Shown here one piece after another: positions 6,957 to 14,599 of a stretch of DNA of 23,838 bases. Position numbers and translations under genes: made by a program. The notes under the pieces were generated by a model that was given only the letters and a program-made list of their open reading frames with translations, was not told where the DNA came from and made no database searches. How positions within the stretch are numbered: position 1 is the first letter of the stretch; each line of letters begins with the position of its first letter. This stretch comes from a virus: the IMG/VR virus record IMGVR_UViG_3300028559_000191, positions 1 through 23,838 of that record. One strand, given 5' to 3'.

Positions 6957-7810
6957 CACTTTCCTTTATATGTTACAGATTGCGCGATTTCGCGTGGGTC
7001 AAGAGGATATTGTAGTCGAATTTCGTTGTTCCTAGCAATGACTTCATCTAGGACAGTGAAGTACTCATTAGAGTAGTGTGAGAATGCAGCCGTGTCTTTT
7101 GCAAAGCAAGCACCGCCAAAGCCTTTTTTACCATCAGGACCAGGGACCATCATGTGTGAAGTGCCGATTCTATCATCTGCTTGCATGGCGGTAGAAACAG
7201 CATCGTAACTACATCCTGAGGCTTCGACAATGTCACTGAACTGATTAAACCAAAGAACTTTACTGGCAAGGTAACAGTTGATGCCATACTTGATAAAGCT
7301 AGCTTCCTCGTGTGTGACAAAATATGTACGACATGGAGCACAAATACTGTATGCATCATATGCTGCCGCCACCTGTTCACAGCTTACGATGTTTCCACCA
7401 AAGACCTGCAGGTCTGGATTTGCAAAGTCACTGTTGGCGTTGTTCTCAGTCAAGAACTCAGGGTTATAAACCACCCGGTCCATAGTACCAGGATGATTCA
7501 AACTCATCTTGATTAGTTTAAGTACTGTAGGGGTGATAGTCGACTTAATCACCACAAGCGCCGGAGTGTTTTCAATTAGGTACTTGACTGTATTCACCAC
7601 TAGAGCGGGCTCAATCTCTCCCGTCTCAGACATTGGGGTAGGGACACAGACAAATGCAATGTCTGGGTGCACGTTATCTAGTGAACTGATATCTTTACCC
7701 AGTAGAGGGTCTACCAGGTACTGTCGTACTTTTTTATGAGTAAACCCCCATGACACGGCTTTGCCAACAAAACCAAAACCAACAATTGCAATTTTCAAGT
7801 TAGACTCCAT
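6956..7810 (-). CDS. UDP-glucose/GDP-mannose 6-dehydrogenase family enzyme
   Basis: A 284-residue member of the nucleotide-sugar dehydrogenase family, which oxidises UDP-glucose to UDP-glucuronate (or GDP-mannose to GDP-mannuronate) with NAD+. Visible parts are the Rossmann motif I-V-G-F-G-F-V-G (G11, G13, G16), V-P-T-P, K-S-T-I, N-P-E-F-L-T-E (E118), F-I-K-Y-G-I-N (K174, N178) and the catalytic-cysteine motif G-F-G-G-A-C-F-A-K-D (C235). The protein ends about 50 residues after that cysteine, so the usual C-terminal UDP-binding domain of 390-450 residue enzymes appears to be missing. It overlaps the epimerase gene by 11 bases. TTG at 7796-7798, with GGAG 6 bases upstream, is an alternative start giving M-K-I-A-I-V-G. 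The pairing with a glucuronate epimerase favours UDP-glucose as substrate. Confidence 0.85.
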   Translation of the reverse strand: MESNLKIAIVGFGFVGKAVSWGFTHKKVRQYLVDPLLGKDISSLDNVHPDIAFVCVPTPMSETGEIEPALVVNTVKYLIENTPALVVIKSTITPTVLKLIKMSLNHPGTMDRVVYNPEFLTENNANSDFANPDLQVFGGNIVSCEQVAAAYDAYSICAPCRTYFVTHEEASFIKYGINCYLASKVLWFNQFSDIVEASGCSYDAVSTAMQADDRIGTSHMMVPGPDGKKGFGGACFAKDTAAFSHYSNEYFTVLDEVIARNNEIRLQYPLDPREIAQSVTYKGK

Positions 7811-8759
7811 AGTAAGAACGATACCATTTGATAAATTCAGCCACACCTTGCTCGATAGGAGTATTGGCTGTGTAGCCTAGCGCTTGAATTTTGGTGGTAT
7901 CTGACCAAGTTTCAATTGTATCCGCTGGGTGTTTTGGTAGATAGTTCTTAATAGCTTTGATGCCGAGGTTTTTCTCAATCTCTGCAATAAAGTCCATCAG
8001 GTTTACCTGTCTACCATTACCTATATTATATACTTCTCGAGCATTGTCAACCGAATTAATGTGGTTGATCATAATATTTAGCCCGTTTACAATATCATCC
8101 ACGTAGGTAAAGTCACGGATCATATTGCCATTGTTAAACACGTCGATCGGTTCACCAGCTAGGATTTTCTTGGTGAAGGTAAACAGCGCCATGTCAGGGC
8201 GCCCCCATGGACCATAAACAGTAAAAAATCTAAGTCCGATGGTGTTCTTAATCTTTGACATGTTGAACTGGCACTCATTGGTTCGCTTTGTGTAACCATA
8301 TGGATTCAGCTGCATATTCAGCGGCTGGTCTTCTTTCCATGGAAGCGGGCAACCAGCCATAGTGCATGAAGTCGAAGCATAGATTACATTCTCGACACCA
8401 TACCGTTCGCACACCTCAATAAGGTTCTGAGTGCCAGTAATGTTGTTATCAATGTAAAGTTGCTGGTTGTCAAATGAGTGACGGACACCTGCATATGCCG
8501 CTAGGTGAATTACCACCTCGGGTCTCACCAAGTCAAACAGTCGGTCTAGTCTGCGAATCTCAAGAAGATTGCAATTGTGAACTGGAACTCTAGGTGCAGA
8601 AGCCGTAGCTAGCAAGTTGGCTCTATCATACTTAAGTTTGATATCATAATAGTCGTTGAAGCTATCAAAGCCACAAACATCATGCCCTTCGGCTTTAAGT
8701 TTGTGTGCAAGCGTCGAGCCGATAAAGCCTGCAATGCCGGTGATTAGAATTTTGCTCAT
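7800..8759 (-). CDS. NAD-dependent epimerase, UDP-glucuronate 4-epimerase type
   Basis: A 319-residue extended short-chain dehydrogenase/reductase. The N-terminal NAD motif is G8-I-A-G11-F-I-G14 in I-L-I-T-G-I-A-G-F-I-G. The active site is the S/T near 128-131 with Y154-x-x-x-K158 (Y-G-Y-T-K). The segment F-D-S-F-N-D-Y-Y-D-I-K-L-K, plus A-A-Y-A-G-V-R-H-S and L-R-F-F-T-V-Y-G-P-W-G-R-P-D-M-A, resembles UDP-glucuronate 4-epimerases that make UDP-galacturonate. ATG 8759 shares a base with the stop of the glycosyltransferase gene (TAATG), so the longer reading to 8792 is unlikely. The next gene encodes the dehydrogenase that could supply its substrate. Substrate specificity is inferred from similarity and context. 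Confidence 0.87.
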   Translation of the reverse strand: MSKILITGIAGFIGSTLAHKLKAEGHDVCGFDSFNDYYDIKLKYDRANLLATASAPRVPVHNCNLLEIRRLDRLFDLVRPEVVIHLAAYAGVRHSFDNQQLYIDNNITGTQNLIEVCERYGVENVIYASTSCTMAGCPLPWKEDQPLNMQLNPYGYTKRTNECQFNMSKIKNTIGLRFFTVYGPWGRPDMALFTFTKKILAGEPIDVFNNGNMIRDFTYVDDIVNGLNIMINHINSVDNAREVYNIGNGRQVNLMDFIAEIEKNLGIKAIKNYLPKHPADTIETWSDTTKIQALGYTANTPIEQGVAEFIKWYRSYYGV

Positions 8760-9646
8760 TAAAATCTTTCTCTCGGTTTTTCCATGATACACTGCTCTGG
8801 GGTACCAAAATTATCTGCCAGGACCAGCCCATAGTTATTGACTTGGTTCTTGATATTTAGCCCTTCCTTCTTGATGAGTTTATTTCCTCGGAATGGCTTC
8901 ATGTCTACGACATGGTGCCAGCGCCCATACCGTCGGGCAAGTTTCACACAGTCGGGATGCATTTCAACTAGCATCTTTGACTTTTCAAATGTGCCAATGC
9001 CATACAGTTCATCAGTGTTGCCGCCTTTCACGGTACCAGTTCTCATCTTACCCTGCAAGAAAGCATAGAACAAGATAGTGCATAGTCCAGACTTTAGCAC
9101 TCTGAGTGATAGGTCCACGTCCTCATTATACTTGCCTCTCCAGCGATGTTCCATCTTGTTATCGATGAGAATGCACGACATGAGGCGAGTGTTCTGAGTG
9201 ATAGGCGGGTGCGGATAGTTGTCCATGCAGAAGAACTTATACTGCAAGCCAGCAAGCCCGATGTTCTCATACCGATCACAGAAGTCCTCACAGGCTCTAA
9301 AGAATGAACCGGACTGAACACGAATACGTTGATTGTGATGGAAGCGCCAAAATTCCTTGATGTTGTCATCAAGAACCCAGTGACGATCAAAGCCATTAGC
9401 AATAGAGTGTTCCCACACCCAGTTTCGAGCCACACCAGAGCCCTTGCCGTGGTTGCTAAATGGTAGCTTCAGTACCTTGGCAGGATCAATCACCGCACAG
9501 TAGGCATCATATTCGTGTTCTTCAACGGCGATGTAATATGGTACTTTGAGTAGTTCTAGCGCCTTACTTGTAAACCTTGTATCTGCACGCCCTTTGGAAA
9601 TAATATAGATCGGATATTTTGGTTGGTGTTCTGGCTTATTGCTCAC
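8759..9646 (-). CDS. TET-associated type (TAGT/GREB1-like) glycosyltransferase
   Basis: A 295-residue protein whose features match the TET/JBP-associated glycosyltransferase family described in phages and proposed to glycosylate oxidised DNA bases. The N-terminus has Y-P-I-Y-I-I-S-K-G-R-A-D-T-R, followed by A-V-E-E-H-E-Y-D-A-Y, G-S-G-V-A-R-N, the D-x-D-like W-V-L-D-D-N-I (D93, D94) and Y-N-E-D-V-D-L-S (E175, D176, D178), likely the catalytic acidic cluster. It starts at GTG 9644-9646 with AGGAG and a 6-base spacer, overlapping the upstream gene by 11 bases, and is directly followed by the epimerase and dehydrogenase genes. Context suggests a uronic acid or related donor. No TET/JBP oxygenase or hydroxymethylase is visible in this window, so DNA as acceptor is inference; lipopolysaccharide or protein are alternatives. 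Confidence 0.75.
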   Translation of the reverse strand: MSNKPEHQPKYPIYIISKGRADTRFTSKALELLKVPYYIAVEEHEYDAYCAVIDPAKVLKLPFSNHGKGSGVARNWVWEHSIANGFDRHWVLDDNIKEFWRFHHNQRIRVQSGSFFRACEDFCDRYENIGLAGLQYKFFCMDNYPHPPITQNTRLMSCILIDNKMEHRWRGKYNEDVDLSLRVLKSGLCTILFYAFLQGKMRTGTVKGGNTDELYGIGTFEKSKMLVEMHPDCVKLARRYGRWHHVVDMKPFRGNKLIKKEGLNIKNQVNNYGLVLADNFGTPEQCIMEKPRERF

Positions 9647-10082
9647 TCACTACTCCTGCATCATCTTCGTCAATCTTTTCAAGTATTAGTTCACCGTGGA
9701 AAAATATTACGGTATCTTCTTGAGTCCAGCCAAGGTTTTCTACCCCTTCGGTCCAATCTTCTTCCCAGGCAGCAATAACTTCTTGCAGTTCGTCTGATGC
9801 ATCTCCGGAGATAACAGCCCATTCGGAGTTGTCACCGTCCCACAAATGAGCCACTTCTACATCTAGTATGGTTTCACCATCACCAAGAAGATCATAAACT
9901 GATAGTCCATCATCACTGATATTATCCAAATCGATAACGGGTGCTTCATCGGTGGCAGTGGTAATAATAACGGTGCCGCCTCTCCACCAAGTACTATACC
10001 AAATCATCTTATCTTCTTTTGCCCAGAAGTTAATGTCTTCAATATTCTTCTCGTATTTGGGGCTCAGATTCCATTTAGCCAT
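9636..10082 (-). CDS. Acidic hypothetical protein
   Basis: An unrecognised 148-residue acidic protein, rich in Trp, Asp and Glu. It has an N-terminal basic patch (K-W-N-L-S-P-K-Y-E-K), a central beta-like stretch (M-I-W-Y-S-T-W-W-R-G-G-T-V-I-I-T-T) and a C-terminal W-E-E-D-W-T-E-G-V. No membrane or signal segment is seen. It ends I-D-E-D-D-A-G-V-V-S-E-Q, where I-D-E-D-D-A-G-V repeats the very end of the preceding gene at the DNA level. The start ATG follows the TAG of that gene by two bases, with GGGGG 7 bases upstream. It belongs to the operon leading into the glycosyltransferase. Confidence 0.6.
   Translation of the reverse strand: MAKWNLSPKYEKNIEDINFWAKEDKMIWYSTWWRGGTVIITTATDEAPVIDLDNISDDGLSVYDLLGDGETILDVEVAHLWDGDNSEWAVISGDASDELQEVIAAWEEDWTEGVENLGWTQEDTVIFFHGELILEKIDEDDAGVVSEQ
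9655..9675 (-). repeat. Direct repeat copy A encoding IDEDDAGV
   Basis: A 21-base segment 20/21 identical to 10092-10112. It encodes I-D-E-D-D-A-G and the start of V near the end of the gene at 9636-10082, and the continuing sequence holds the AGGAG ribosome binding site of the glycosyltransferase gene. Confidence 0.8.
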
Positions 10083-10084
10083 TT

Positions 10085-10447
10085 CTATACCCCCGCATCA
10101 TCTTCGTCAATCCAGCGCTTTAGGATATTACTGTCACGTTCCTGTGGAGGCCACCAGACGCTACGAGTTTTAGGTGTCAGGCTCTGCCCAAGGACCGCCG
10201 CAAACGCAAGGAACTCTTCTTGTGTCTTAAAGTTCACAAGGAGTTGCTTCACTGCTTCCATATTACGGACCTTGAAGTCTGGCATATCCTGCCAGTGTTC
10301 ACGCCAGTTCATATAGTTGTGTTCTGCCCAAGCATCTGCCTCAGTCTCTGGGATTTCGTCAATTCCAAGAAAACCAGCTAGAGAACCTGGGCGGTCCTTT
10401 TGTTCTTTAAAGCCGATGCAGTCGTCAAATTCTTCTGGTTTGTTCAT
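10085..10447 (-). CDS. Small hypothetical protein with KT-R-S-V-W-W-P domain
   Basis: A 120-residue protein of uncertain function. The segment W-Q-D-M-P-D-F followed by L-L-V-N-F-K-T-Q-E-E-F-L-A-F-A-A and L-T-P-K-T-R-S-V-W-W-P resembles, from memory, a small domain found in phage and plasmid proteins, some fused to or beside ParB-like or DNA modification genes; no activity is established. The frame extends to 10498 but that lies in the promoter. ATG 10447 has GGAG with a 6-base spacer; ATG 10450 is too close. It is the first gene of the operon carrying the sugar genes, ends with TAG, and its last codons contain repeat copy B. Confidence 0.6.
   Translation of the reverse strand: MNKPEEFDDCIGFKEQKDRPGSLAGFLGIDEIPETEADAWAEHNYMNWREHWQDMPDFKVRNMEAVKQLLVNFKTQEEFLAFAAVLGQSLTPKTRSVWWPPQERDSNILKRWIDEDDAGV
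10092..10112 (-). repeat. Direct repeat copy B encoding IDEDDAGV
   Basis: Second copy of the 21-base direct repeat (see 9655-9675). It ends the gene at 10085-10447 and its G-rich edge (GGGGG) lies 7 bases ahead of the ATG of the next gene at 10082. Confidence 0.8.
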
Positions 10448-10469
10448 CATGTTCTCCTTTATTATATCC

Positions 10470-10498
10470 ACTTTACATTGGGCTGATATTAATGTCAA
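10470..10498 (-). promoter_or_regulatory. Early sigma70-type promoter P5 (sugar/glycosyltransferase operon)
   Basis: Minus-strand TTGACA (10493-10498, perfect consensus), 17-base spacer, TAAAGT (10470-10475, 4 of 6 consensus). It lies between the deformylase stop and the gene at 10447. Transcription would run through the two small genes, glycosyltransferase, epimerase, dehydrogenase and DUF3310-like gene. Confidence 0.65.
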
Positions 10499-10502
10499 CC
10501 GG

Positions 10503-10994
10503 CTATTTAGCTTTCTTTGCTGCGTGTTTTGCCCGTTCGGCTCTTTCCAGATGGATTCTAGCGGCTCTTTGTTTATAGGTCACACCATCTAGATGGTCAA
10601 GTTCGTGCTGAAAGATTCTAGCTGACATCCCACTGAACTTTCTGGTCACGGTGTTGCCATTTGGTTCTGTATAGCGAACCTTGATATTTGCCGGGCGCTT
10701 TACTTTAATGAAGAGCCCTGGAAATGATAGACAGCCTTCATCCAAATAGACAGTCTGCTCACCAAAGTCCACAATCTTAGGATTGAAGCACCCAATCACT
10801 TCCTCAGCTCGCATCACAAAAAATCGATATGGTAGCCCGACCTGATTAGCGGATAAACCTAGTCCAGATTTCTCTAGCATAAACTTTGCCATATCATTAT
10901 ATAGCTCGATTGGATTCACTGGCATTTGGTCACCAAACTCAAATGGCAATGCGGCAGTCTTTAGGATGGGGTCGGTTGATGCTACTAGATTCAT
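10503..10994 (-). CDS. def: Peptide deformylase
   Basis: A 163-residue metal-dependent peptide deformylase, which removes the formyl group from the N-terminal methionine of new proteins. All three family motifs are intact: G-L-G-L-S-A-N-Q (residues 44-51), E-G-C-L-S (86-90, C88 a metal ligand) and Q-H-E-L-D-H (129-134, H130 and H134 ligands, E131 catalytic). The C-terminus is a short Lys/Arg/Ala-rich tail. Its ATG overlaps the gp46 stop (ATGA), placing it in the early gp55-gp47-gp46 operon. Phage deformylases are known from marine phages and may favour turnover or maturation of host or phage proteins. It ends in TAG. Confidence 0.95.
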   Translation of the reverse strand: MNLVASTDPILKTAALPFEFGDQMPVNPIELYNDMAKFMLEKSGLGLSANQVGLPYRFFVMRAEEVIGCFNPKIVDFGEQTVYLDEGCLSFPGLFIKVKRPANIKVRYTEPNGNTVTRKFSGMSARIFQHELDHLDGVTYKQRAARIHLERAERAKHAAKKAK

Positions 10995-12703
10995 TGTTCT
11001 ATCCTGCTAAAGTTCTTGTGTTTTGTGAACTCAATAATACTATGGAACTTGTCTCTGCCTGTAGATTTGTGACTGATTACAAATACGTTACCATCCGTGT
11101 GCAGGTCTAGAATATCAGTTAGATAGTCATTACCTGCGGTATCAAGTGATGAGTCAAAAACTTCATCCAAGATGAGCAAGTTAGTAGAAGCAGAGTTTCT
11201 TAGTTTTGCCAGGGCGCGCCAAGTGAACATGAGTGCTAGGTCTAGTCTAGCCTTTTCACCTTCACTAAATGAGGAATAGGTAAAGTCATCCCTTCCTCTT
11301 GATTTGATAGTTTCGTTGAACGAATCGTCGAGTTCAAAGTTGACAAAGAAGTTCATTGAAGCTAGATACTTATTGATGATCTTGTTCATGATGGGAATAT
11401 ACTGACGGATGATTTTGGACTTGATACCACCATCCTTAAGTAGATACCCAGACACCTCGTAGAGTTCTCGGCTGTTAACTAGTTGTTCCTTTTGCTTCTT
11501 AAAGTCTGACAATTCGGCATTGATAGTATATAGTTCTGTCACATTATTAGAGCGAGTTTCAGCTGGTTTATTTAGAAGTGCCAGTTCCTTAGCAAGTTCT
11601 GCAATGTGCCCAGTCGCAAACCACCTGTCTTTATTTAGATCGGCAATAGTGGCATTCAGTTCATTGATTTGCCTTTGTACTTCGGAGATTTGGTCAAGTC
11701 TATCTAGTACTTTTCTCCAACTAATGTCAAGCTTCTCTAGCCCGGCATTCACTTCATCAATCTTTGTTTCCTTAGTTGAGACAACAGTACTCTTAAAGTT
11801 ATGCTCAATGCCTTGGTGACAAGTCGGGCAGTTGTCGTTTTCCTGATAGAATGCAATTTCCTTAGTGAGTTTCTTAATTCTGTCTTCTAGTGCTTTCTTG
11901 GTATCAACTAGTTTCTTGTTCCGTTCAAATGTTCCGGCAAAGCCCGTAATGGTGGATGAAAGATCGGAGATTTCCACATACCTTGCTGATAGTTCTAGGT
12001 CAATCTGTGCAATTCGTTCCTGGTGCTCCTTGATCTTTCCTTCTTTGTGCTTGATGATGGCATCATTGTTCTGCTTTAGCCCATCAAGATGCTTACGGTG
12101 CATATCCAACTTCTGCTCGCATAGAGCAATACGATAGTCCGTATCACTTATGGAGGTCTTGTTGTCTGCAATTTTGGTCTTAAGTAGGCTATTCATCACC
12201 GAGAAGATTTGAATGTCTAGAAGGTCCTCGATTACCTCTCGCCTATGCTGTGCAGGTAGTTGCATGAAAGGCATATAGTTGGCGGAACCTAGGACTACAA
12301 TCTGACTGAACGACTTGGTATTCATCTGGAGAATGTTCTTCTCTAGAAGGTCCTGGTATTCTTTAACACTTGCAGATTGGTTGAGCAGTTTACCGTCGAT
12401 TATGATTTCAAAGATGTTAGGCTTCATACCACGACGGACTAGGTATTCTTTGCCACCGGTAGAGAATTCAATCTCGACCAATAGGTCCTTCTTTGTTATG
12501 CTGTTGACAAGCTGAGGCTTATTGATATTGCGGAATGGTTTACCATATAGAACATAAAGTAGCGCATCGAGCAGAGTAGATTTACCCGCACCGTTCTCAC
12601 CGACGATCATGGTAGACTTGGAACGGTTCAGTTGAATTTCAGTAAAAACATTACCAGTAGATAGAAAATTCTGCCACCTGATTTTCTTAAAGTCTAATTT
12701 CAT
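10991..12703 (-). CDS. 46: Recombination nuclease ATPase subunit gp46 (Rad50/SbcC-like)
   Basis: A 570-residue SMC/Rad50-type ATPase, partner of gp47 in processing DNA ends for recombination-dependent replication and host DNA degradation. Walker A is G-E-N-G-A-G-K-S-T (residues 35-43), the zinc hook is C-P-T-C (292-295) at the tip of a coiled coil spanning about 190-420, the ABC signature is F-S-E-G-E-K-A-R-L-D-L (479-489), and Walker B is L-L-I-L-D-E (509-514) followed by the D-loop S-S-L-D (518-521). Length matches T4 gp46 (560). It follows gp47 by 2 bases, with GGAG 5 bases before the ATG. Confidence 0.97.
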   Translation of the reverse strand: MKLDFKKIRWQNFLSTGNVFTEIQLNRSKSTMIVGENGAGKSTLLDALLYVLYGKPFRNINKPQLVNSITKKDLLVEIEFSTGGKEYLVRRGMKPNIFEIIIDGKLLNQSASVKEYQDLLEKNILQMNTKSFSQIVVLGSANYMPFMQLPAQHRREVIEDLLDIQIFSVMNSLLKTKIADNKTSISDTDYRIALCEQKLDMHRKHLDGLKQNNDAIIKHKEGKIKEHQERIAQIDLELSARYVEISDLSSTITGFAGTFERNKKLVDTKKALEDRIKKLTKEIAFYQENDNCPTCHQGIEHNFKSTVVSTKETKIDEVNAGLEKLDISWRKVLDRLDQISEVQRQINELNATIADLNKDRWFATGHIAELAKELALLNKPAETRSNNVTELYTINAELSDFKKQKEQLVNSRELYEVSGYLLKDGGIKSKIIRQYIPIMNKIINKYLASMNFFVNFELDDSFNETIKSRGRDDFTYSSFSEGEKARLDLALMFTWRALAKLRNSASTNLLILDEVFDSSLDTAGNDYLTDILDLHTDGNVFVISHKSTGRDKFHSIIEFTKHKNFSRIEQ

Positions 12704-12705
12704 AG

Positions 12706-13767
12706 TTACTCCAGGTTAAGCGCTTCGTGATGCAGGTCCGAGATGAACTTGTTAATGAGTCCTCGGTCTACATTTGTCTCGAGTTGGTCCACATATTTCT
12801 TTAGGATGACCAGGGTATCATCTGCTTCATCCACGGTGTCACTGTCGTCATCTAGAGCAAGTCCGATATTATCTTCAATGATCTGTAGATCAAGAACATC
12901 AGCTGCCTCTAGTTTCTCCACCACCATATCCAGCCAGTAGGGATTGCTCTTAGCCCTAACGACTAATTTTACAAACGTGTTGGTATAGACAGAAGGATCA
13001 AAGTTTAGTACTTCGTCAAGTGTCTTATCCAAGTCGTTATAATACACCTTATGGAAGATACTATATGGATTCTTAATATATGTCAACTCTAAAGTTTCAG
13101 TATCAAACACATGGAAGCCCCGAGCATCATCATAGTCCGACCAAGTCATCTCATATGGTGCGCCAAGGTAGTGGATATTCTTTTTGGTAGATTTGGTGTG
13201 AAAGTGCCCTGACATGACAATCTGAAACTTGGAAAAGACCGATGGGTCCATGCCGTGCTCATTCATAGCGCCACGATACATTTCAAACCCAGTGAGTTCC
13301 AGGTGCCCATACAGAACTGTCGCCGTGGTGTTCTCGATGAACTTCATGCTTTCCACATAGTTTCCAGAGCATACCCAGGGCAGCAGAGCAATCTTAAGTC
13401 CATCAATCTCTAGTTCTACTGGTTCAGAATAGACGAACACATTATTATATTGGTTTAGTAAAATATTAGGTGAGTTAACCTCATTGGTGTTTTTGAAGTA
13501 TGTGCAGTGGTTACCAACTATCACATCTAGCCGAAGACCTTTTTCTTCAATCGGGTCAAACCAAAATTTCTTAGCTCTTTCTAAAGTATAAAAATTTACA
13601 TACTTTCTACGGTCAAACGTATCCCCGCCATCAATGATGCGCGTGATGTTATGCTCTTCCAGATAAGGAAAGAATACTTTACTATAGAATTTTTCCATAT
13701 AGTCTAGAAATTTTATGCTATCATTTCTTGCGCCAAAATGCTGATCATTTATCAGGGCAATCTTCAT
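12706..13767 (-). CDS. 47: Recombination nuclease subunit gp47 (Mre11/SbcD-like)
   Basis: A 353-residue calcineurin-like phosphoesterase of the Mre11 family. Metal-binding motifs occur in order: D-Q-H (D8, H10), D-G-G-D-T (D46-T50), G-N-H (85-87), Y-G-H-L-E (H155) and S-G-H-F-H (H188, H190). With gp46 it forms the exonuclease that resects DNA ends. Size is close to T4 gp47 (339). GGAG lies 8 bases before the ATG. It sits after the 60-residue gene, across a 51-base gap that holds a small inverted repeat. Confidence 0.96.
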   Translation of the reverse strand: MKIALINDQHFGARNDSIKFLDYMEKFYSKVFFPYLEEHNITRIIDGGDTFDRRKYVNFYTLERAKKFWFDPIEEKGLRLDVIVGNHCTYFKNTNEVNSPNILLNQYNNVFVYSEPVELEIDGLKIALLPWVCSGNYVESMKFIENTTATVLYGHLELTGFEMYRGAMNEHGMDPSVFSKFQIVMSGHFHTKSTKKNIHYLGAPYEMTWSDYDDARGFHVFDTETLELTYIKNPYSIFHKVYYNDLDKTLDEVLNFDPSVYTNTFVKLVVRAKSNPYWLDMVVEKLEAADVLDLQIIEDNIGLALDDDSDTVDEADDTLVILKKYVDQLETNVDRGLINKFISDLHHEALNLE

Positions 13768-13795
13768 TCATATATCTCCAAGTTCCGTTGTAACA

Positions 13796-13811
13796 AAGAA
13801 GGCACCTTCTT
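13796..13811. repeat. Short inverted repeat between small gene and gp47
   Basis: AAGAAGG-CA-CCTTCTT, which on the transcribed strand folds as a 6-bp stem with a GTGC loop followed by TTGTT. It could act as a weak terminator, attenuator or mRNA processing element ahead of gp47; the stem is short and the T-run is interrupted. Confidence 0.35.
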
Positions 13812-13818
13812 CTAATGT

Positions 13819-14001
13819 TTACTTCTTTTTCTCCGGCGAACCAATTAGTGATTTCTCATAGCTAGCAATAGCGCGTTCACAATACTTAATCACGGCGCGC
13901 ATGGACACAACATAGTTATAACGGATGTGCTTTGGTGTGGTCTGATCCATTGCATTGCTAAACATCTGCTGAATAGCCACAGGCACGTTATCATGATCCA
14001 T
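13819..14001 (-). CDS. Small hypothetical protein after gp55
   Basis: An unrecognised 60-residue protein starting M-D-H-D-N-V-P. It is mainly helical, with R-Y-N-Y-V-V-S-M-R-A-V-I-K-Y-C-E-R-A in the middle and a basic tail ending E-K-K-K. ATG 13999-14001 lies inside the end of gp55 (11-base overlap) with AGGA 5 bases upstream, so translation is probably coupled to gp55. The longer frame to 14040 would be encoded within gp55 and has no better start. It may be a co-regulator given its position, but nothing in the sequence shows this. Confidence 0.6.
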   Translation of the reverse strand: MDHDNVPVAIQQMFSNAMDQTTPKHIRYNYVVSMRAVIKYCERAIASYEKSLIGSPEKKK

Positions 14002-14572
14002 AATCTTCCTCCTCTTCCTCGACCGGAATAAACTTGTCAAGTCCTTTTGCTGGTTTAAGTTTCATTTTCTTTTTGGCGTTCATAGTATCTTCATAGTCCT
14101 TGATCTTATCACCAGGAATGGTCTTGGCAATGGAATCAGGTAGTGTAAAGTGATCATCACTAAATGGCTGGTCCACTAGCATATTCATGATGCTGTAGGT
14201 TTCCATTGCCTTTGATTTCACATAAGCTTGCTTCTTCTCTTTAGCAATCCGCTGTAGGAAAGAGTAGTAGATGATCTGTGTGAAGTAACTAAATGGATTC
14301 TGTGATTTTTCTGTAGAGAAGTTATGCAGATACCTACAACAAGTCTCAATGCCGTCCGATATCATATCATCCTTGTAGGAATAGTTGTAGAAGTTCGGGC
14401 GGCTAGCTAGTCTAGTGGAGATTTTAACAATACATTCACCAACATACTTTGGAATCTTAGGCTTTTCCTTGCCGGCGCGCTCAGCCTCGTTGACAGCATC
14501 AATGTACTCCTTCATCACTTGATAAAGCAGCTTGTTATCGACATAGTGCGCGGGCTTCGGCTTTGCTGTCAT
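13991..14572 (-). CDS. 55: Late transcription sigma factor gp55
   Basis: A 193-residue homologue of T4 gp55, the minimal sigma factor that directs host RNA polymerase to TATAAATA late promoters, activated by the gp45 clamp. Family blocks seen are Y-V-G-E-C-I-V-K-I-S-T-R-L-A-S-R-P-N-F, D-D-M-I-S-D-G-I-E-T-C and N-P-F-S-Y-F-T-Q-I-I-Y-Y-S-F-L-Q-R-I-A-K-E-K-K, the sigma region 2-like core. The C-terminus is acidic (E-E-E-E-E-D), where T4 gp55 binds the clamp through a short hydrophobic tail. Length matches T4 (185). AGGAG is 7 bases before the ATG, and it has its own early promoter. The late promoters found before the virion genes are its expected targets. Confidence 0.95.
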   Translation of the reverse strand: MTAKPKPAHYVDNKLLYQVMKEYIDAVNEAERAGKEKPKIPKYVGECIVKISTRLASRPNFYNYSYKDDMISDGIETCCRYLHNFSTEKSQNPFSYFTQIIYYSFLQRIAKEKKQAYVKSKAMETYSIMNMLVDQPFSDDHFTLPDSIAKTIPGDKIKDYEDTMNAKKKMKLKPAKGLDKFIPVEEEEEDYGS

Positions 14573-14599
14573 TGGTAGTCTCCTGGGTATAATATAGTC

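Noticed and set aside
13819-14040. Longer 73-residue version of the small gene after gp55
   Set aside because: Its extra N-terminus is fully inside gp55 and lacks a ribosome binding site; the ATG at 14001 has AGGA at a good distance.
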